From Verrucomicrobiaceae bacterium (lineage in GTDB: Bacteria; Verrucomicrobiota; Verrucomicrobiia; Verrucomicrobiales; Verrucomicrobiaceae): DNA of 64,000 nt. Positions 59,871 to 64,000 of the stretch are shown here, in pieces. How positions within the stretch are numbered: the first letter of the stretch is position 1; every line of letters begins with the position of its first letter. The notes under the pieces were generated by a model. The model did not search any database and was not told the DNA's origin. It saw nothing but the letters and a program-made list of their open reading frames with translations. The position numbers and the translations under genes are program-made. Where the stretch lies: positions 22,680-86,679 of the forward strand of contig JAEUHN010000038.1 of assembly GCA_016795365.1 (NCBI GenBank), in the 5' to 3' direction.

Positions 59871-60363
59871 TCCGCGGCGCGCCTCCCGTCTCCGCCCAGG
59901 CGAATTGACCAGCCGCAGGCTTGGGAACGGAAGGGAATGAAAGGCCCGACATTGGATCAGCGAGGCTCCGGCATATTGGTTCCGGCGGACCGTGCGACGT
60001 TATCCGACCTATGGATGCCAAATGGACTGCCGCGCATGACCTCCACTCACTTTCAGGCTTCGCGTGCGTTGCCCTTCGTCATGTCGCGACGGAAATGATA
60101 AAGCGTCATGCATGGCAGAATGATGATGGCGAAGGGAGGTGCCGTTGCGTTTCGGTCCATGATCACGCGATTCGTGACGGGGTGACCAAGGTGCACCGCG
60201 CCTGCGACGTCGGACGCCACGGTCCATGCCGGGGGTTCCCCGTCGCTCATGTGTCCCGATCAGCTTTCGGCATCTCCCGGCGTTCCGGTGATCGCGCTGG
60301 GAGAAGTCCTTGCCCTGCGACTCTGGCCGATGTTTGCAAATGGCGGTGAACAGTCTCCGGCGC
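59871..60363. other. Intergenic region with little coding evidence
   Basis: About 490 bp between the sulfatase and the minisatellite. On the minus strand a 65-residue frame (60053-60250) stays open, with a hydrophobic stretch PPFAIIILPCMTLYHF, but it resembles nothing known. No hairpin with a T-run and no convincing promoter was found. Confidence 0.5.
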
Positions 60364-60699
60364 GTCGATTGCTGATTTCGTGCGCTACCTGGGAGACTCC
60401 GGAACGTCGATTGCTGATTTCATACGCCACCTGGGAGACTCCGGCGCGTCGATTGCTGATTTCATGCGCTACCTGGGAGTCTCGGGAACGTCGATTGCTG
60501 ATTTCATACGCCACTTGGGAGTCTCGGGAACGTCGATTGCTGATTTCATACGCCACTTGGGAGACTCGGGAGTGCCGATTGCTGATTTCATACGCCACCT
60601 GGGAGACTCGGGGAAGCCGATTGCTGATTTCATGCGCCACCTGGGAGACTCGGGAGTGCCGATTGCTGATTTCATGCGCCACCTGGGAGACTCCGGCCC
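60364..60699. repeat. Minisatellite, 8 copies of a 42-bp unit
   Basis: Eight tandem units with core CGATTGCTGATTTCATACGC then CACCTGGGAGACTCGGGA; differences are point substitutions only, and there are no spacers. Because 42 is a multiple of three and no stop occurs in at least three frames, frames stay open across it on both strands. Plus-strand frame 60380-60814 reads the unit as a 14-residue repeat such as IADFMRHLGDSG, and the minus strand reads VSQVAYEISNR. Codon differences do not decide which is coding. Confidence 0.92.
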
Positions 60700-60814
60700 C
60701 TCGCCCGGAGATTCGGTGCGGGCTTCTGGAGACGACTCCGCCTGGAATGAAGTCGTCGCCAGACACGGCGCAGCGAGCACGCTCAGGGGCGAGATTTCCA
60801 GGCTTGCCAACTGA
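60380..60814 (+). CDS. Possible 14-residue-repeat protein (uncertain)
   Basis: A 144-residue frame over the minisatellite with seven or eight repeats of the LGDSGTSIADFIRH type, then the non-repeat end SAWNEVVARHGAASTLRGEI. The unit is amphipathic and could be helical; substitutions include synonymous changes at L, S and G codons and conservative I/M and H/Y changes. It ends 26 bp before the winged-helix gene. The alternative on the minus strand (60260-60832, with a SQVAHEISNR repeat) is equally open, so the coding call is weak. Confidence 0.3.
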   Translation: MRYLGDSGTSIADFIRHLGDSGASIADFMRYLGVSGTSIADFIRHLGVSGTSIADFIRHLGDSGVPIADFIRHLGDSGKPIADFMRHLGDSGVPIADFMRHLGDSGPSPGDSVRASGDDSAWNEVVARHGAASTLRGEISRLAN

Positions 60815-60840
60815 GGCGCGGGTCTGGCACACTCCGTTTC

Positions 60841-61185
60841 ATGCCCAGGCGCAGTTGCTCCCCCGCCGTCGCGTCGGATCCCGTTCAGAGGAACCGGGAC
60901 CTCATCTTCGCGCTGCTGGCTGATCCGGTGAGGCGTCGGGTGCTGGAGATGCTGGCGGACGGTCAGCCGCACACGGCCACCAGCAGCGCCCGGCATGTGG
61001 GCCGACGCCTGGACGCCGTCCTCAAGCACCTCATCGCTCTCCGCGATGCCGGCCTGGTCAACACCCGGCCCGACCCCGCCGATTCCCGCCGCCAACTCTA
61101 CACCCTCGCCTCCCACCTCCCGGTGCGCAAAAACGAAGCCGGGCAGACCGAGATCGAGTTTGGCTGTTGTTTGGTCCGGCTGTGA
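60841..61185 (+). CDS. Winged-helix (ArsR/MarR-like) transcription regulator
   Basis: A 114-residue regulator. RDLIFALLADPVRRRVLEML, then HTATSSARHVGRRLDAVLKH and LIALRDAGLVNTRPDPADSR, is the ArsR-type winged helix: helix, recognition helix and wing. No metal-binding Cys pair of classical ArsR is present; the C-terminal EIEFGCCLVRL has two Cys but not in that motif. It probably acts as a dimer on a nearby operator. It lies just before the integron-like array and after the repeat region. A target cannot be named. Confidence 0.8.
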   Translation: MPRRSCSPAVASDPVQRNRDLIFALLADPVRRRVLEMLADGQPHTATSSARHVGRRLDAVLKHLIALRDAGLVNTRPDPADSRRQLYTLASHLPVRKNEAGQTEIEFGCCLVRL

Positions 61186-61711
61186 GGGCCGACTCCGCCT
61201 ATCGCCCGCACCATTCACGAAGCGCCGACGAAGAGCCTCCAGACCCAGCTGCTCCGTCTCCAAGACCCGAACTCCGGGGCTCGTGGTGCCAGGGTGGCGT
61301 CGCGTGAGGTCCATCCGCGCGTCCCGAGGACGCCCCGGCGAAGTGACCAGAGGGAGCCTTGAGAACGGAGGGTGGTTCACTGCCGGGACTCAACGGGGGT
61401 GCCCTCGACTGTCCGCATCGGCCGGGAGAGCGCCGAGGTAGGCCTCCTCATCGGCGGCTGATCCCAAGATCATGAACGGTAACTCCGAGGATTCACGCCC
61501 ATGCGTTGGCCTTTTCCGAGCGTGGCAAGCCCAGATGCCCTATGCCCCGACAAACACCGAACCCGCCGCGATCACCCCTGTCCACTGACGGTTTCACCCT
61601 CGCCCTTCCCGCCCCACCACGAATTCGCGCTCACCTTCCATTTGATCTGTTATTCCATAAAAAACTGTGGCCGAATCCGATTCGCCCACAATTAAGTGTG
61701 GCTAAACAACG
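61186..61711. other. Intergenic region leading into the cassette array
   Basis: About 525 bp. No integrase or other protein frame is convincing on either strand. The right end (61640-61717) holds an attI-like joint, described separately. The left part has no recognisable repeat. Confidence 0.5.
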
Positions 61712-61717
61712 TTCGGC
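61640..61717 (+). other. Candidate attI (first cassette junction)
   Basis: CTAAACAAC-GTTCGGC ends at 61717; compare the class 1 attI end, AAACAAAGTTAGGC. The G at 61711 and TTCGGC at 61712 are exactly the crossover layout that occurs at each attC downstream (G|TTCGSC). Upstream is an imperfect palindrome GGCCGAATC-CGATTCGCC (61670-61687), plausible as an integrase-binding site. There is no attC stem-loop here, which favours attI. No intI gene is adjacent, which is against a complete integron. Confidence 0.5.
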
Positions 61718-61732
61718 TAAGAACCAAACCAC

Positions 61733-62521
61733 ATGCGCCTAGAACTCCACGAACAGCTCTACGAGCACTTCAAAGCAGCTCATACCCTTGAGCTAGAGCG
61801 TATCGATAAGATTCGAGATCGCGTCTCTTTTGTTGTGGGGTTTCTCACGCTACTTGGTGGCGTGATAGGGACCTTTGTAACCTCATTCCCTCACGCGTGG
61901 CATTGTGGACGAACGCTTCTCTTCTACGTGCCGCTTGCAGTCTCGATCTCTCTATTTTCTTGGGCTGCCTCTCTTGTGCTTTGGGTGGTGGGAGGAAAGT
62001 ATCTATACGAGGCAATGCCGGATAATCCCGAGATCATCCAATATGCAGAGGGACTGAGCACCTGGGCTGACAGCGCGGCGGTAACCGAGGCAGATCTTGT
62101 TCGAGAGTTCAAGAAGGATCTAGCTCTGGCCTATTCGAAAGCCAGCCAACACAACTACACTATTAATCGCAGGAGAGCTGACCGCTTGGGCTATGCCACT
62201 CGCCTTGTGGTTTTTACATTCCTCCCCGTCGCTCTAATGCTACCGTCCTTCCTTTACGAGTCTTCGCAGAAGCCAGACAAGCCTACTCAGGTCCAGATTG
62301 TTTCTTCACCAACCAAACCTACCGAACCAGCAAAGCTATTACCCATGAGCACACCCACCAACTCCGGCAAAGCACAAGAACAGGCAAAGCCAGCACAGCA
62401 AGCCCCTGCACAGCAGCAAAGCACTGGGACCGCAAAGCCAACGGCAGCGCGACCATCATTTCCCCAGAACAATCTGGTTACCGAAGCCGTCTCCAAGATG
62501 GAGACAAAGAAAGCGAAGTAG
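61733..62521 (+). CDS. Cassette 1: three-TM membrane protein with Pro/Gln/Ala-rich tail
   Basis: A 262-residue protein starting 21 bp into the cassette. Membrane segments: VSFVVGFLTLLGGVIGTFVT (about 31-50), LLFYVPLAVSISLFSWAASL (about 62-90) and LVVFTFLPVALMLPSFLY (about 158-175). Between them is a helical cytoplasmic loop (AVTEADLVREFKKDLALAYS). After residue 180 it is Pro/Gln/Ala/Lys-rich. No known domain was recognised. The loop plus paired TM layout is reminiscent of small membrane effector proteins, but this is a guess only. Cassette genes are often without homologues of known function. Confidence 0.75.
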   Translation: MRLELHEQLYEHFKAAHTLELERIDKIRDRVSFVVGFLTLLGGVIGTFVTSFPHAWHCGRTLLFYVPLAVSISLFSWAASLVLWVVGGKYLYEAMPDNPEIIQYAEGLSTWADSAAVTEADLVREFKKDLALAYSKASQHNYTINRRRADRLGYATRLVVFTFLPVALMLPSFLYESSQKPDKPTQVQIVSSPTKPTEPAKLLPMSTPTNSGKAQEQAKPAQQAPAQQQSTGTAKPTAARPSFPQNNLVTEAVSKMETKKAK

Positions 62522-62523
62522 AA

Positions 62524-62616
62524 GCCGAACAAAACGGATGCAGGCAACCGCTCGTAGGCGGTCTGTCGTGTATGCTATGTCTTGCGCTCGCGGTCGCCTG
62601 ATCCGGGTCGTTCGCC
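62524..62616 (+). repeat. attC site 1 (93 bp)
   Basis: R'' GCCGAAC (62524-62530) and R' GTTCGCC (62610-62616). The L arm GGATGCAGGCAACCGC pairs with GCGGTCGCCTGATCC, leaving an extrahelical G after GGAT, the attC orientation mark. Its ACCGC/GCGGT pair replaces ACGGC/GCCGT of sites 2 and 3, a compensatory change. Confidence 0.88.
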
Positions 62617-62634
62617 TAACCAACACGCCACCCG

Positions 62635-63147
62635 ATGAAGGACTCAACCAAGAAGGCAGCACAGGAGTTGTTGGCTGATCCACTCAGTTCAGTCACTCGA
62701 TCCGCGAAGAAGTCCATGTTCGTGTTCGCTTCCTTGTGCTGTCTCATCAGCTACACTGGAGTAGTGCCAGAGGAAGCGACCATTTTGGGCTTTAAGTTTC
62801 CCGGACTGACTCCGCTCTTGATCCGTTGGGTATTACTGCTGCTTCTCGTTCATAGCTATGTCTCCTTCCTTATTCATCTGGTCGCCGACTATCTACGGCA
62901 TCGGATACTTACTGACCGCTACAATCTTGCCGTGGCGCATGAGATAGACGAGGCTTGCTCCACGCCACCTGATGATGCGCAGGAGCATTTCGAGAGTGAG
63001 TTTCGTGACATGACTGGCTACCGAGAGCAGACAGTGTCGCCGACGGTCACGAAGGCGACCAATTTTGCCAGAGTCGCCCTAGATTTCGGATTCCCAGTAT
63101 TGTTCGGCTTCTCCAGTCTGATTTACTTCTTCTACAAGCTTCCATGA
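62635..63147 (+). CDS. Cassette 2: three-TM membrane protein
   Basis: A 170-residue protein of unknown function. Membrane segments: KSMFVFASLCCLISYTGVV (about 23-41), LIRWVLLLLLVHSYVSFLIH (about 61-82) and VALDFGFPVLFGFSSLIYFF (about 147-167). The middle is an acidic loop (HEIDEACSTPPDDAQEHFES). It begins 24 bp after the cassette's first base and lacks an obvious Shine-Dalgarno sequence. No homologue was recognised. Confidence 0.75.
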   Translation: MKDSTKKAAQELLADPLSSVTRSAKKSMFVFASLCCLISYTGVVPEEATILGFKFPGLTPLLIRWVLLLLLVHSYVSFLIHLVADYLRHRILTDRYNLAVAHEIDEACSTPPDDAQEHFESEFRDMTGYREQTVSPTVTKATNFARVALDFGFPVLFGFSSLIYFFYKLP

Positions 63148-63161
63148 CCACAACCAACCAA

Positions 63162-63254
63162 GGCGAACAAAACGGATGCAGGCAACGGCTCGAAGGCTGT
63201 CTGTCGTGTATTCATAGTCCCCTCCTCGCCGTCGCCTGATCCGAGACGTTCGCC
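63162..63254 (+). repeat. attC site 2 (93 bp)
   Basis: R'' GGCGAAC (63162-63168) and R' GTTCGCC (63248-63254). Arms GGATGCAGGCAACGGC and GCCGTCGCCTGATCC pair with an extrahelical G, as in the other two sites. Same length (93 bp) as sites 1 and 3. Confidence 0.88.
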
Positions 63255-63260
63255 TAACCC

Positions 63261-63734
63261 ATGAAGCGCAGCGCCAAGATCGGTCTCGCCCTAGTAGCCA
63301 TCATGCTGCTCGGTGCGTCTTGGTTGCTGACATTTGGCAACGCGGGTTGGCAGATTCGGCGAGTCTTTCCTGGAGCGACCCCCTACTTCGATCCTGTGAT
63401 GAGTCCAGACATCACCACTTCGAGTCTTTTGAGAGTTGCTGTGCCATTTTATTTCGGTGCTGATGAGTCACTGGGCTTTACTCTCACCGACCAGTCGACG
63501 CCTATTGATCTTGAGGCCGGATTTGCTCGACTCACCCATCTGCAGTTCTTCAGCATCCACATCAAGCGATGCAAGATCACTAGACTTTGTGAGGTTGGTC
63601 GAGCTGACAGACCCGGGATCGTAGTTTTCGAGGACTGCGACTTCTCACAGCTTACTCCTGAGCAGCGAACACGGCTTCGCCCATATGATCGCCAGAACCC
63701 GTCCGACACCAGAGTTTGCATTGGGGACGTATGA
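63261..63734 (+). CDS. Cassette 3: membrane-anchored protein of unknown function
   Basis: A 157-residue protein with one N-terminal membrane or signal segment (IGLALVAIMLLGASWLLTF) and an otherwise soluble, probably extracytoplasmic part (VFPGATPYFDPVMSP, AGFARLTHLQFFSIHIKRCK, IVVFEDCDFSQLTPEQRTRL). The middle reads like a leucine-rich or pentapeptide-like turn but has too few repeats to call. It starts 12 bp after the cassette's first base. No named family was found. Confidence 0.75.
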   Translation: MKRSAKIGLALVAIMLLGASWLLTFGNAGWQIRRVFPGATPYFDPVMSPDITTSSLLRVAVPFYFGADESLGFTLTDQSTPIDLEAGFARLTHLQFFSIHIKRCKITRLCEVGRADRPGIVVFEDCDFSQLTPEQRTRLRPYDRQNPSDTRVCIGDV

Positions 63735-63774
63735 GCAGCACAACCAGACCATGACCAATCCACTCGCAACACAA

Positions 63775-63867
63775 GGCGAACAAAACGGATGCAGGCAACG
63801 GCTCGTATGGCATCTGTCGTGTCAGCCACGTCTTGCGCTCGCCGTCGCCTGATCCGGGTCGTTCGGC
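63775..63867 (+). repeat. attC site 3 (93 bp)
   Basis: R'' GGCGAAC (63775-63781) and R' GTTCGGC (63861-63867). Arms GGATGCAGGCAACGGC and GCCGTCGCCTGATCC pair with an extrahelical G. R' is GTTCGGC, supplied by cassette 4, so the R boxes mismatch in the array, as expected for neighbouring cassettes. Confidence 0.88.
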
Positions 63868-63893
63868 CAAGAACAAAGTCCATTGCTTGCTGT

Positions 63894-64000
63894 ATGTTCC
63901 GATTCCACATCCTCACGGCGGCAGTTCTTTTGACCTGTCCGATAGCTAGCGGCAGCCCGCCATTTCTTTACCCAAAGGCATTGCAGACAGAGACGGTCGT
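63894..64000 (+). CDS. Cassette 4: secreted protein, N-terminus only
   Basis: From ATG 63894 the frame is open to the window edge. It reads MFRFHILTAAVLLTCPIASG, then SPPFLYPKALQTETV: a signal peptide followed by the start of a mature protein. The rest is outside. Because the cassette starts TTCGGC, its attC beyond the window should have R'' GCCGAAC. Confidence 0.65.
   Translation, partial: MFRFHILTAAVLLTCPIASGSPPFLYPKALQTETV

Larger units (their letters stand above)
61712..64000 (+). mobile_element. Integron gene-cassette array (3 complete cassettes, 4th partial)
   Basis: Cassettes: 61712-62610, 62611-63248, 63249-63861 and 63862 onward. Each begins TTCGGC or TTCGCC after a G, has one co-directional ORF close behind, and ends with a 93-bp attC. 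For the complete cassettes, the first six bases and the attC R'' box are complementary within each cassette: TTCGGC with GCCGAAC, TTCGCC with GGCGAAC, TTCGCC with GGCGAAC. This is what circular-cassette chemistry demands. The cassette boundaries are very likely; the integrase gene is not in the window. Confidence 0.88.

Noticed and set aside
60364..60699. Could be a CRISPR array.
   Set aside because: Units are contiguous, without spacers, and differ by point mutations; no cas genes are near.
60469..61380. Minus-strand 303-residue frame over the minisatellite and the winged-helix gene.
   Set aside because: It opposes a regulator with clear helix-turn-helix features and has only the repeat and Pro/Arg-rich sequence.
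62524..63867. Three 93-bp elements read as ordinary REP repeats or terminators.
   Set aside because: They carry R and L boxes with an extrahelical G, covary, bound single ORFs and match the cassette starts; REP elements do not predict cassette starts.

Overview
The window looks like a chromosome segment of a verrucomicrobium, probably close to Prosthecobacter/Verrucomicrobium. This is inferred from gene content: a PEP-CTERM protein, a sulfatase, a DUF1552 protein, abundant Sec-exported giant proteins, a Bacteroidetes-like short ParC, few Shine-Dalgarno sequences and many REP-like and AATGACGAATG-type dispersed repeats. No species-level marker (such as rRNA) is present.

Region 1 (1-2500): a partial secreted protein, a PIN-toxin/RHH-antitoxin pair, a membrane-anchored hypothetical protein, and two small paralogous exported proteins, one of which is a frameshifted pseudogene.

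Region 2 (2522-30042): one co-directional minus-strand locus of about 27.5 kb, read from 30042 down to 2522. It has two versions of a three-part module. Part A is a GWNL-P domain-PKD giant. Part B is one or two proteins with a shared 'IPFQG' stem and a changeable head (Kelch or phage tail-collar). Part C is a PKD plus helical protein whose C-terminus resembles the TcB-binding end of TcA toxin subunits. A parvulin lipoprotein follows, then a 2333-residue protein that joins SpvB, FG-GAP, TcdB-middle and RHS (TcC-like) parts in one chain. All appear to carry Sec or lipoprotein signals. I read this as an undescribed, Sec-exported, Tc-toxin-like surface or secreted assembly. This is the most unusual locus in the window together with region 5.

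Region 3 (30275-31804): a frameshifted tyrosine integrase next to the 3' half of a tRNA-Met gene and its terminator. This is the signature of one end (attR/attL) of an integrated element. The toxin-like locus lies on the element side of that junction.

Region 4 (31870-59870): mostly chromosomal housekeeping genes: an SGNH hydrolase, a PpiD-like foldase, a GTPase, engB, parC, parB, a spermidine synthase-like membrane protein, a zinc-ribbon protein, a NagZ-like hydrolase, an FAD oxidoreductase, a Nif3-like protein, a 3-methyladenine glycosylase, a CCA-adding enzyme, and moxR followed by a DUF58-transglutaminase fusion. A four-helix-bundle gene bracketed by inverted repeats interrupts this last pair. 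A DUF1003 protein, a DUF1552 protein, a DUF1080-like protein, an esterase, a PEP-CTERM protein and a sulfatase complete the region.

Region 5 (60364-64000): an 8 x 42 bp minisatellite, a winged-helix regulator, and then an integron gene-cassette array. The array has a candidate attI-like joint at 61711, three 93-bp attC sites with base-pair covariation, three complete cassettes encoding small membrane proteins, and the start of a fourth cassette. No integrase gene is visible, so within this window it is a CALIN-like or displaced array.
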